Assembly (NCBI GenBank): GCA_030612785.1
Contig: JAUWNF010000255.1
Span: 1 to 5,677, forward strand
Source of the DNA: Phycisphaerales bacterium
GTDB taxonomy: Bacteria; Planctomycetota; Phycisphaerae; UBA1845
Direction: 5' to 3'
Length of the DNA stretch: 5,677 nt
Translations under genes and position numbers: made by a program
Notes under the pieces: model-generated
What the model saw: the letters and a program-made list of their open reading frames with translations, nothing else
The model's database searches: none
Told to the model about the DNA's origin: nothing
In this document: piece after piece, positions 1-5,662 of the stretch
Position numbering within the stretch: position 1 is the first letter of the stretch
Layout: every line of letters begins with the position of its first letter

Positions 1-56
1 CGCGCCGCGGCGTGACCGGCGCGCAGCCGTGGCGTGGAGCCGAGTCTCGCCTCACG

Positions 57-86
57 TTGACACCACGACTGCCCCATTCTTAGAAT
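57..86 (+). promoter_or_regulatory. Sigma70-type promoter for the lpxD-lpxI-pullulanase operon
   Basis: The -35 box TTGACA (57-62) is a perfect consensus match. The -10 box TAGAAT (81-86) matches five of six consensus bases, and the spacer is 18 nt. Transcription would start near 92-94 and leave an untranslated leader of about 120 nt before the lpxD GTG. No other start region this good lies ahead of lpxD, and the genes downstream are so closely spaced that this promoter probably serves them all. The boxes are read directly from the sequence; activity is inferred. Confidence 0.65.
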
Positions 87-93
87 ACGCTCC

Positions 94-212
94 CCAACAG
101 CACCTGACCCCGGACGTCGGACGGCGTGCTGCCGGATGGACTGGAAGGGGCGTGCAAGGCGTGAGTCCGGGGGAACAAACCTGGCGCGGCGGGCGCCTCG
201 GAGTATGCGGGC
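94..212 (+). other. Leader / intergenic region upstream of lpxD
   Basis: This GC-rich stretch between the predicted transcription start and lpxD contains in-frame stops in the lpxD frame (105-107 and 162-164), so lpxD cannot extend into it. A weak inverted pair, GGACT (138-142) and AGTCC (164-168), could form a small hairpin. I recognise no riboswitch or leader-peptide pattern. GGAG at 200-203 lies 9 nt before the GTG and is the likely ribosome binding site of lpxD. Confidence 0.4.
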
Positions 213-1301
213 GTGGCGCCCACGACACTCGGCGCATTGGCGCGCCAGCTTCAATCACCCGGCCGTTTAAGCGCCATCCGCGGGGCTGAGCAAACCCCCG
301 TCCATGGCGTCAACACGCTCGAAGACGCCGTGGAGGGTGAGATCAGTTTCCTGACCAACCCGAAATACCGGCAACTCGCTTTGGATTGCCGCGCCTCCGC
401 GCTCATCATCGCCCGGAATGAGGATCTCCGTTTCAAAGTCCCCGTCCTGAAGTGCGAGGATCCTTACGCGGCCCTGACGGTGGCTACCATCCACATCCAC
501 GGCTATCGTCGGCATCCGCAATGGGGTACCAGCGACGGGGCCACCATTTCCCCGAGCGCAAAGATCGGTCCGGGGGCATCGATAGCCGCTGGGGTGAGCG
601 TCGAAGAGAATGTCGTCATCGGCAAGAATGTGGTGATCTACCCGGGGACCTACGTGGCGCGAGACGTTACCATCGGCGACGACGTCGTGCTATACCCGAA
701 CGTCATCATTTACGAAGCGTGCGCGCTGGGGAACCGTGTGACCATCCACGCGGGAACGGTAATCGGGGAAGATGGTCTGGGTTATGCGCCGCTGAACGGG
801 AAGTGGCTGAAGATTCCGCAGGTCGGGTGTGTGCTCATCGGAGATGACGTGGAGATCGGCTCCAACTGCACCATCGACCGCGCCACTATGGGCACCACTC
901 GCATCGCATCGGGCACCAAGCTCAGCAACCTGATTGCCATCGGGCATGGAACTAAAATCGGCGAAGACTGCATGGTCGTGGCCCAGGTGGGCATTGCCGG
1001 GTCGGCGGTCATCGGTAAGCACGTGACCATTGCGGGGCAAGCCGGCGTGGTCGGGCACATTCATATTGGTGACCACGTGCAAATCGGCGCCCAAGCGGGG
1101 GTGACCGAGTCAATTGCAGCCGGCACCAAAGTGCTCGGCTCACCGGCGGCGCCGATCAACGACGCCAAGCGCCAGTTCGTACTCATTCAGCGCTTGCCGG
1201 AGATGAAGGAGCGGCTCAAGGCGCTGGAGAATGAGGTGCAAGCGCTACGCCGGCTGATTCCGGAGGAGGGGGGCAGTCCAGGGAGTGAGCCCGGCGGATG
1301 A
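213..1301 (+). CDS. lpxD: UDP-3-O-(3-hydroxyacyl)glucosamine N-acyltransferase LpxD
   Basis: LpxD transfers a 3-hydroxyacyl chain from acyl-ACP to the 2-amino group of UDP-3-O-acyl-glucosamine, the third step of lipid A synthesis, in the cytoplasm. Residues 5-100 resemble the LpxD uridine-binding domain (HGVNTLEDA at 31-39, ISFLTNPKYR at 44-53). Residues 108-305 are hexapeptide repeats (IG..V.I) forming a left-handed beta-helix, with GEDGLGYAP (185-193) and IGSNCTIDR (215-223). IGHG (243-246) supplies His245, matching the catalytic histidine of E. coli LpxD (H239). VGHIHIG (280-286) supplies the second conserved histidine, His282. Residues 320-348 form a charged C-terminal helix. The 362 aa are slightly longer than E. 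coli LpxD (341). GTG 213 is the first usable start after the in-frame stop at 162-164 and has GGAG 9 nt upstream. The stop overlaps the lpxI start (ATGA). The related LpxA lacks this N-terminal domain. Confidence 0.96.
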   Translation: MAPTTLGALARQLQSPGRLSAIRGAEQTPVHGVNTLEDAVEGEISFLTNPKYRQLALDCRASALIIARNEDLRFKVPVLKCEDPYAALTVATIHIHGYRRHPQWGTSDGATISPSAKIGPGASIAAGVSVEENVVIGKNVVIYPGTYVARDVTIGDDVVLYPNVIIYEACALGNRVTIHAGTVIGEDGLGYAPLNGKWLKIPQVGCVLIGDDVEIGSNCTIDRATMGTTRIASGTKLSNLIAIGHGTKIGEDCMVVAQVGIAGSAVIGKHVTIAGQAGVVGHIHIGDHVQIGAQAGVTESIAAGTKVLGSPAAPINDAKRQFVLIQRLPEMKERLKALENEVQALRRLIPEEGGSPGSEPGG

Positions 1302-2233
1302 CCTCGCCGAACCCATCGAATCCCGGAGCGTCGTCCACTTTGGGGCTGATCGCCGGAGCGGGCGCGTTTCCCATGATGGTGGTTCGCGGCGCTAAGCGGG
1401 CGGGTTGTCGGGTGGTGGTATTGGGTCTTCGGGGGTTGGCCGACCCGGCTCTGCGTGACGTGGCCGACGCCTTCAAATGGACCGGCGTGGCCAGGTTGGG
1501 CGCTTGGGCTCGTTGGCTCAGGCGGCTGAAGGTCCGGCGGTGCATTCTGGCAGGCTCGGTGAAAAAGACCGCCATGTACGGGCGGTGGCGACTTCTCCGT
1601 AACCTGCCGGATTTGACGACGCTGTGGTTCTGGTTTTTCAAGGTGCCCGACAAGCGCAACGACACCTTGCTCGCCGGCGTCGGGGATTACATGGCTTCGA
1701 AGGGGATCACGTTGGAGAATTCCGTTCAGTATTGCCCGGAGGACTTGGCCCCTGAAGGCGTGCTCACCGACCTGCGGCCCAGTTCGGCGCAACTCAGGGA
1801 CCTGGAGTTCGGCTGGCCGATCGCCAAGGAACTGGGCCGGCTGGACATCGGGCAGTCCATCGCCGTCAAGGAGCAGGAGGTCATCGCGGTGGAGGCCGTC
1901 GAAGGCACCGACCGCATGATCGAACGTGCCGGTCAACTGTGCGCCCAGGGTGGGTGGACGCACGTCAAAGTGGCCAAGCCCGATCAGGACATGCGCTTCG
2001 ACGTGCCCACTATCGGACCGGATACCGTGGAGAATCTGCACCGGAACCGGGCCGGGATGCTGGTGGTGGAAGCGGGCAAGACCCTGGTCATCGAACGGGA
2101 GAAGATGCTGGCGGCGGCCCGCAGGTACGGCATTGTGGTTGTCGGGCGCCGCGGCGAAGAATTGCTCGACGGCGCGCAATCCGGTGTGCCGGGCGGCGAA
2201 TCGGCGAGGCTCGGGGACCATTTAGGCCGATAA
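1298..2233 (+). CDS. lpxI: UDP-2,3-diacylglucosamine diphosphatase LpxI (DUF1009 family)
   Basis: LpxI hydrolyses UDP-2,3-diacylglucosamine to lipid X and UMP, the step after LpxD and LpxC. It replaces the unrelated LpxH in many non-gammaproteobacterial Gram-negatives. The 311-aa product begins with LGLIAGAGAFP (15-25), the family N-terminal signature. It also carries ILAGSVKK (83-90), VKEQEVIAVEA (190-200), EGTDRM (202-207) and KPDQDMRFDVPTIGP (227-241). The last block is the most conserved part and probably contains the essential aspartate known from the Caulobacter enzyme; I cannot assign the exact residue. The ATG overlaps the lpxD stop, which suggests translational coupling; GGGAG (1281-1285) lies 12 nt upstream. 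The last 27 residues after VVGR look poorly conserved. I see no transmembrane segment. Identification is firm from motifs and from lying next to lpxD. Confidence 0.95.
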   Translation: MTSPNPSNPGASSTLGLIAGAGAFPMMVVRGAKRAGCRVVVLGLRGLADPALRDVADAFKWTGVARLGAWARWLRRLKVRRCILAGSVKKTAMYGRWRLLRNLPDLTTLWFWFFKVPDKRNDTLLAGVGDYMASKGITLENSVQYCPEDLAPEGVLTDLRPSSAQLRDLEFGWPIAKELGRLDIGQSIAVKEQEVIAVEAVEGTDRMIERAGQLCAQGGWTHVKVAKPDQDMRFDVPTIGPDTVENLHRNRAGMLVVEAGKTLVIEREKMLAAARRYGIVVVGRRGEELLDGAQSGVPGGESARLGDHLGR

Positions 2234-2240
2234 TCACAGC

Positions 2241-2247
2241 AGGAGGT
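2241..2247 (+). promoter_or_regulatory. Shine-Dalgarno sequence of the pullulanase gene
   Basis: AGGAGGT is a full anti-Shine-Dalgarno match in the 26-nt gap after lpxI. It is 12 nt from ATG 2260 and 30 nt from the next in-frame ATG at 2278. It therefore sets the start at 2260, although the spacing is somewhat long. It also excludes the longer open frame running back into lpxI. Confidence 0.7.
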
Positions 2248-2259
2248 CGGCGATCACCG

Positions 2260-4437
2260 ATGGGAACCGAAACGATCATGCCCAAGATCGGCAGCAAGCT
2301 GGTCCATGCCGGACTCTCCGACACTAACGAGGTGACTGTTCACCTGGCCGAGAGTCGCCCCACCGAGGAAGTCGAGGCGGCGGACTTCGTCATCATCACC
2401 GAAGGCGGTTTGGAGATCGGGGTCCAGGACGTCCGACCAAAATTCGCCCGGGAAGGGCGGGCCAAGACCTACCGCATTCGGACCGCCGGTGCGCTCGATT
2501 TCACCCGGCACCGCTACCGGATTCGAACCGCAGGCGCCGGCGAAGTCGCCGTGGGGGTAGACCGCCTGCTCGCAGACCCCACCAGATTCTGTGACAATGA
2601 CGCGGTGATCGGCGCCGCCTGCACTCCGCACGGCACCACCTTTCGCGTGTTCGCCCCGACGGCCCGCTCCGTGCGCCTGGTGATCGCCGACGGTCTGGAG
2701 CGAAGTGCCAACACCGTGACGCACAACCTGAACCGCGAACGCCAGGGGTTGTGGCACCTGCACCTGGACGGCGATTGGCGCGGCAAGTTTTACAGCTACC
2801 GGGTCTCGACCCCCGCGGGCGGAACCACCGGAGAGGTGACCGACCCGTCGGCGCTGTGCGCCTGCGGCAAGCGTTCACGGACCATGCTGGTCCATCTCGA
2901 GGACACCGACCCGCCCGGTTTCGAGCGCTCCTGGCAACCCCGACTGGAGTCTTATGTCGACGCGGTGATCTACGAGATGAGCGTTCGCGATTTCACCATC
3001 GCGGCGAATTCGGGCGTTCGCCACCGCGGTCTGTTCCTGGGGCTGACCGAGGGCGGAACCTCCACGCCCGAGGACCACGCGGTCAACACCGGGCTCGATC
3101 ATCTGGTTGAGCTCGGGGTGACCCACGTGCAGCTCATGCCCGTGCAGGACTTCGAGAACGCCGAGACGTTCGACGGGGCCTACGACTGGGGGTATATGCC
3201 GGTGCACTTCGACTCGCCCGATGGGTGGTTCGCCACCCAACCGCTCAACGACGCGCGCATCCGCGAGTTCAAGCAGGCGGTTCAGGCCTTGCACCAGTGC
3301 GGCATCGCGGTGTGTATGGACGTAGTGTATAACCACACCGCCGGTTGCGCGCCGTTCGAGAAAATCGTCCCCGGCTACTACTATCGCATGACCCGCGACG
3401 GCCAATTCTCCAACGGCTCGGGGTGCGGCAACGAATTCAACAGCGAAAACCCGATGGCCAAGAAGTTCCTGATCGAGTCGCTGTGCTATTGGGTCACGCA
3501 GTACGGCATCGACGGGTTCCGCTTCGACCTGATGGGTCTGCACGCCCCGCGAACCATGTTTGAGATTCGTGACGCCCTCAAGCGGATCAAGCCCAACATC
3601 ATGGTCTACGGCGAACCGTGGACCGCCGGCGGCACCACCCTGCGGCGCATCACCGACCGGGAGCAGGTGCGCGGCAAGGGGATCGCCGCCTTCAACGACG
3701 GGTTCCGCGACGCCATCAAGGGCAACCGCGACGGTGGTCCGCCGGGCTTCATCCAGACCGGAGAGCGCGTCGAGGGAGTCAAGGACGGCATTGCCGGTTC
3801 GATCGAAAGCTGGGCCCAGGACCCCACCGACACCATCCAATACTGCGAAGCGCATGACAATCTGACCACCTGGGACAAGCTGGTGCAGTCCGTCCCCGAC
3901 ATGCCCGAGGACCTCAAGAAGCGCATGCAGTGCTTCGCGGGCTTCATCGTGCTGACCGCCCAGGGCATCCCCTTCATCCACTCCGGCCAGGAATTCTGCC
4001 GCTCCAAGAAAGGCAATAATAACAGCTACAATGCCCCCGACGAGATCAACCAGATCGACTGGTCGCTCAAGAAAACCAACGCGGACGTGTTCGCGTACTA
4101 CAAGAACCTGATCGCCCTGCGCAAGGCCCACCCGGTGTTTCGCCTGCGTACCGGCGACGAGGTTCGCCGGCGGCTGGCATTCATCGATGAGGTGCCCCAC
4201 CCCAAGTGTGTTGCCTACGCCCTGGACGGGACCGACCTGCCGGGCGAGAGTTGGCTGCGGACGATCGTGTTGCTCAACGGCGACGCCAGCGACCAGACCT
4301 TCGCCCTGCCCGCAGGCGCTTGGCAGGTACACGCCGACCCCGAGCGGGTTTCCACGGCGCCTCGGCGCGAAGCGTCGGACAGCATTACACTACGATCGCA
4401 CTCGGGGGCGGTGCTGGCTCTCACCACGAAGGCGTAG
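2260..4437 (+). CDS. pulA: Type I pullulanase / alpha-1,6-glucan debranching enzyme (GH13)
   Basis: This 725-aa enzyme should hydrolyse alpha-1,6 branches of pullulan-like dextrins or glycogen. Residues 20-110 resemble the beta-sandwich N-domain of type I pullulanases. Residues 118-205 look like a CBM48 module (TTFRVFAPTARSVRL at 126-140). The GH13 barrel spans about 235-625. It has YDWGYMP (308-314, the type I pullulanase signature position, usually YNWGYDP), DVVYNHT (354-360), GFRFDLMG (419-426, nucleophile Asp423), GEPW (451-454, acid/base Glu452), AHDN (531-534, transition-state stabiliser Asp533) and GIPFIHSGQEF (569-579). Residues from about 640 form the C-terminal beta domain. No signal peptide is visible, so a cytoplasmic role on glycogen or maltodextrin is likely. 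The strong Shine-Dalgarno at 2241-2247 supports ATG 2260. It lies 26 nt after lpxI and is probably co-transcribed. GlgX or isoamylase are less likely given the signature and the N-domain. Confidence 0.93.
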   Translation: MGTETIMPKIGSKLVHAGLSDTNEVTVHLAESRPTEEVEAADFVIITEGGLEIGVQDVRPKFAREGRAKTYRIRTAGALDFTRHRYRIRTAGAGEVAVGVDRLLADPTRFCDNDAVIGAACTPHGTTFRVFAPTARSVRLVIADGLERSANTVTHNLNRERQGLWHLHLDGDWRGKFYSYRVSTPAGGTTGEVTDPSALCACGKRSRTMLVHLEDTDPPGFERSWQPRLESYVDAVIYEMSVRDFTIAANSGVRHRGLFLGLTEGGTSTPEDHAVNTGLDHLVELGVTHVQLMPVQDFENAETFDGAYDWGYMPVHFDSPDGWFATQPLNDARIREFKQAVQALHQCGIAVCMDVVYNHTAGCAPFEKIVPGYYYRMTRDGQFSNGSGCGNEFNSENPMAKKFLIESLCYWVTQYGIDGFRFDLMGLHAPRTMFEIRDALKRIKPNIMVYGEPWTAGGTTLRRITDREQVRGKGIAAFNDGFRDAIKGNRDGGPPGFIQTGERVEGVKDGIAGSIESWAQDPTDTIQYCEAHDNLTTWDKLVQSVPDMPEDLKKRMQCFAGFIVLTAQGIPFIHSGQEFCRSKKGNNNSYNAPDEINQIDWSLKKTNADVFAYYKNLIALRKAHPVFRLRTGDEVRRRLAFIDEVPHPKCVAYALDGTDLPGESWLRTIVLLNGDASDQTFALPAGAWQVHADPERVSTAPRREASDSITLRSHSGAVLALTTKA
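2470..2538 (+). repeat. Internal duplicated YRIRTAGA segment in the pullulanase N-domain
   Basis: The octapeptide YRIRTAGA occurs at residues 71-78 and 86-93, a 15-codon period. The two 24-nt coding copies (2470-2493 and 2515-2538) differ at five positions, all third codon bases. The second copy fits the usual end of the pullulanase N-domain. The first could be a duplicated strand or ordinary family sequence. Confidence 0.5.
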
Positions 4438-4442
4438 GAGGG
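4437..4442 (+). promoter_or_regulatory. Shine-Dalgarno overlapping the pullulanase stop codon
   Basis: GGAGGG begins on the last base of the pullulanase TAG and lies 5 nt before ATG 4448. The match and spacing are good, and they argue that the short frame after it was a genuine, translationally coupled gene of this operon. Confidence 0.6.
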
Positions 4443-4447
4443 ACCCC

Positions 4448-4522
4448 ATGGCGACCAAACGCTTGAAATCGAAGGGCGTGTTCTGCCTGGAGGGAGCGTG
4501 GAACCCCGACCTCCGAAAATAG
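4448..4522 (+). pseudogene. Truncated 5' end of a fourth operon gene (24 codons; DUF6642-like start)
   Basis: This 24-codon frame starts 10 nt after the pullulanase stop with an excellent ribosome binding site and ends at TAG 4520-4522. Its segment KGVFCLEGAW followed by N.DLR resembles, from memory, the N-terminus of an uncharacterised family I know as DUF6642, whose members normally continue for a few hundred residues. Here the frame runs into AAAATAGGTGACTGTCCC (4516-4533), which looks like a mobile-element tip and supplies the stop. The simplest reading is that a mobile-element event removed all but about 22 codons. I find no continuation in any frame downstream of the transposase remnant. 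The family assignment rests on very few residues, and a genuine micro-peptide cannot be excluded. No function can be assigned. Confidence 0.5.
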
Positions 4523-4533
4523 GTGACTGTCCC
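4516..4533. repeat. Possible mobile-element tip (AAAATAGGTGACTGTCCC)
   Basis: This 18-nt sequence resembles conserved tips seen next to REP-associated or IS200-like Y1 transposases in many environmental genomes. It sits exactly where the preceding short gene is cut off. No partner copy is visible in the window, and the recognition rests on memory, so the assignment is tentative. Confidence 0.3.
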
Positions 4534-4654
4534 AATACTGTTCGGCACGGGGATTGCGTCTGATGCGGGCGGACCTGGGACTCGCGCCTCACTGAATCAA
4601 TTCGCGCCACACGTTATTTGCGCATCAGGCTTTCATGGCGCATACTGAAAGTGT

Positions 4655-5125
4655 ATGGCGCGGAAGCGAAAACCCAAGATCAAAGAAGAAGACCTGCACG
4701 GCTTCAAGCACTTCAAGCTGCTGATGCCGGTTCTGGAGGCCCTCCATGACAATGCCTGCCAGCGTGACCGGGCGGGCAACCGCAAGCTGCATTTCGACCA
4801 GTATGCCGCCCTGATCTTGCTCTACTTCTTCAACCCCATCGTGAGCAGCCTGCGAGGGATCCAGCAGGCCAGTGAACTGAAGAAAGTCCAACGCCTTCTG
4901 GGCAGTCCCCGGGCGGCATTGGGTTCGCTGTCCGAAGCCGCTCGGGTGTTTGATGCCGACCTTCTTCGGGGAATCATCGGCGACCTCCTGGACCGGTTGC
5001 CGCCGCTCGAGAAGAACACTCCGTTCGACGAAAACAAGGGCGTGATCACGCTGGTGGACGGCACGCTGCTGCCGGCGCTGCTGTCTCCACGACAACAGCG
5101 TGTTCAACGTGACCGAAGAACGTGA
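4655..5125 (+). pseudogene. IS4-family transposase, N-terminal fragment
   Basis: The first 142 residues resemble the N-terminal half of IS4-type (DDE_Tnp_1) transposases common in environmental Gram-negative genomes. There is a basic start (ARKRKPKIKEEDLHGF), an alpha-helical region with RKLHFDQYAALILLYFFNP (43-61) and SLRGIQQAS (65-73), then LVDGTLLPAL (133-142). Asp135 is the probable first DDE catalytic residue. After position 5080 the frame reads unrelated residues and stops at 5123-5125, because the sequence has jumped to a later part of the gene in another frame. No strong Shine-Dalgarno precedes ATG 4655; only GAAAG lies near it. The product lacks the second and third catalytic residues and cannot be an active transposase. 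Confidence 0.8.
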
Positions 5126-5459
5126 TCGTTCACCGGAAGCCCTCGAGGCCGGAATCCTGCGCGACGCGGTGGTGCGCTTCACGGGCAAAACGGCGCTCGC
5201 AGCGGGGTTGGATCGCCGGTTGCGTATTGTAGAGGTCAAGTGTGCGCCGCATCGCAAGCCCAGCGGGCACAACGGCCGAGGCGGGCCCGAGCAGGGCGAG
5301 ACGCTGTTGATCGTAACGGATATGCTCACCTTCCGAGGGCTCATGCTCACCACCCTCGTGAATCTTGACAACCAGGATCTTCCAGCCACGTTAAGTATAC
5401 CTGTGATCCGACTGTCGGGCAAACCACGGCCTGACAATGACCCGACCAAGGGTCCGTGA
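5082..5459 (+). pseudogene. IS4-family transposase, internal/C-terminal fragment in a shifted frame
   Basis: From about 5082 a different frame reads the later part of the same transposase: LHDNSVFNVTEER, then ILRDAVVRF, RIVEVKCAPHR and GRGGPEQGETLLIVTDML. In intact relatives this HDN..F block lies roughly 80 residues after the DGT motif. The section between, with the DRGY motif and second catalytic aspartate, is therefore missing. Recognisable similarity ends near 5330 at TDMLT. The expected RW..E..F region with the catalytic glutamate does not follow. The frame stays open to TGA 5457-5459, but those last 43 codons look unrelated to any transposase I know. The GTG at 5100 is an internal codon, not a credible start. 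Confidence 0.72.
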
Positions 5460-5526
5460 CACATTAGGCGGCCTTTTGAGCGTTCCGTCGCCGAGCGATT
5501 GTCTCCCGCGCGCCGATGGTCTTCTT
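5331..5526. other. Non-coding stretch after the transposase remnant
   Basis: Apart from the unrelated open tail to 5459 and the possible minus-strand promoter, I see no gene, RNA, terminator or recognisable IS end here. From 5460 onward all frames are short. The sequence probably includes the lost right side of the element or flanking DNA. Confidence 0.4.
5394..5422 (-). promoter_or_regulatory. Possible minus-strand promoter pointing into the transposase remnant
   Basis: Read on the minus strand, TTGCCC (5422-5417), a 17-nt spacer and TATACT (5399-5394) match four and five of six consensus bases. It would drive antisense transcription across the broken transposase. No credible minus-strand gene lies downstream, so this may be chance. 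Confidence 0.25.
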
Positions 5527-5541
5527 CGCCCTGAAGGGGCG
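5527..5541. repeat. Type A palindrome, copy 1
   Basis: CGCCC (5527-5531), a TGAAG loop and GGGCG (5537-5541) form a short perfect stem. It differs from the other type A copies in having CTGAAGGGG where they have CTGAAAGGG. Confidence 0.65.
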
Positions 5542-5552
5542 TACTACGATAG

Positions 5553-5571
5553 CCCAGGGCATCGCCCTGGG
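5553..5571. repeat. Type B palindrome, copy 1
   Basis: CCCAGGGC (5553-5560) and GCCCTGGG (5564-5571) are perfect 8-bp inverted arms around an ATC loop. Confidence 0.7.
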
Positions 5572-5595
5572 GCGGGAGTTGCCCGAAGACACCTA

Positions 5596-5639
5596 AGCCC
5601 TGAAAGGGCGAAATAAAGCTATGCCGCCCTTTCAGGGCT
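5596..5639. repeat. 15-bp perfect inverted repeat of two type A units
   Basis: AGCCCTGAAAGGGCG (5596-5610) and CGCCCTTTCAGGGCT (5625-5639) are exact reverse complements separated by 14 nt rich in A and T. Together they can form a long hairpin, and each half is itself nearly palindromic. No U-tract follows on the plus strand, so it does not look like a standard intrinsic terminator, though it could hinder read-through or protect a 3' end. Confidence 0.7.
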
Positions 5640-5662
5640 CATGTTTGTCTCGGTCACGAGAA

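Larger units (their letters stand above)
4514..5330 (+). mobile_element. Degraded IS4-like insertion sequence remnant (ends uncertain)
   Basis: The block between the truncated operon gene and the loss of transposase similarity contains a single broken DDE transposase reading rightward. I could not identify matching terminal inverted repeats or a target-site duplication. The left limit is placed where the short gene ends, and the right limit at the last recognisable transposase residues. The stretch 4534-4654 ahead of the transposase holds no other gene. It contains only a weak promoter-like pair, TTGCGC (4618-4623), 17 nt, CATACT (4641-4646), which would give an almost leaderless transcript. 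Confidence 0.45.

Noticed and set aside
1..83. Possible 3' end of an upstream gene
   Set aside because: Frames ending at TGA 13-15 and TAG 81-83 are open from the window edge, but too little sequence is present to recognise a product or choose between them.
29..289. 86-codon plus-strand open frame across the leader and lpxD start
   Set aside because: It overlaps the promoter and lpxD, has no domain, and has biased Arg/Gly/Pro composition.
1187..2221. 344-codon minus-strand open frame opposite lpxI
   Set aside because: The plus strand encodes clear LpxI motifs. The minus-strand product is rich in Pro, His, Gln and Arg, resembles no family, and spans the lpxD-lpxI junction.
1939..2259. N-terminal extension of the pullulanase frame back into lpxI
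   Set aside because: The extension overlaps lpxI in another frame and has shadow-like Arg/Gly composition. The strong Shine-Dalgarno at 2241-2247 fits ATG 2260.
2875..4332. 485-codon minus-strand open frame opposite the pullulanase
   Set aside because: It is the antisense shadow of a GC-rich gene. The plus strand carries every GH13 catalytic motif, and the minus-strand product has low-complexity Gly/Val/Asp composition with no recognisable domain.
4187..4522. 111-codon plus-strand open frame overlapping the pullulanase end
   Set aside because: It lies mostly within the pullulanase in another frame. Only its last 24 codons, from ATG 4448, have a ribosome binding site and family-like residues.
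4625..5464. 279-codon minus-strand open frame opposite the transposase remnant
   Set aside because: It stays open across both transposase fragments only as an antisense shadow. No domain or ribosome binding site supports it.
5596..5639. Intrinsic terminator
   Set aside because: The stem is perfect, but the loop is 14 nt and no U-run follows on the plus strand. It is also more than 1 kb from the operon's last gene.
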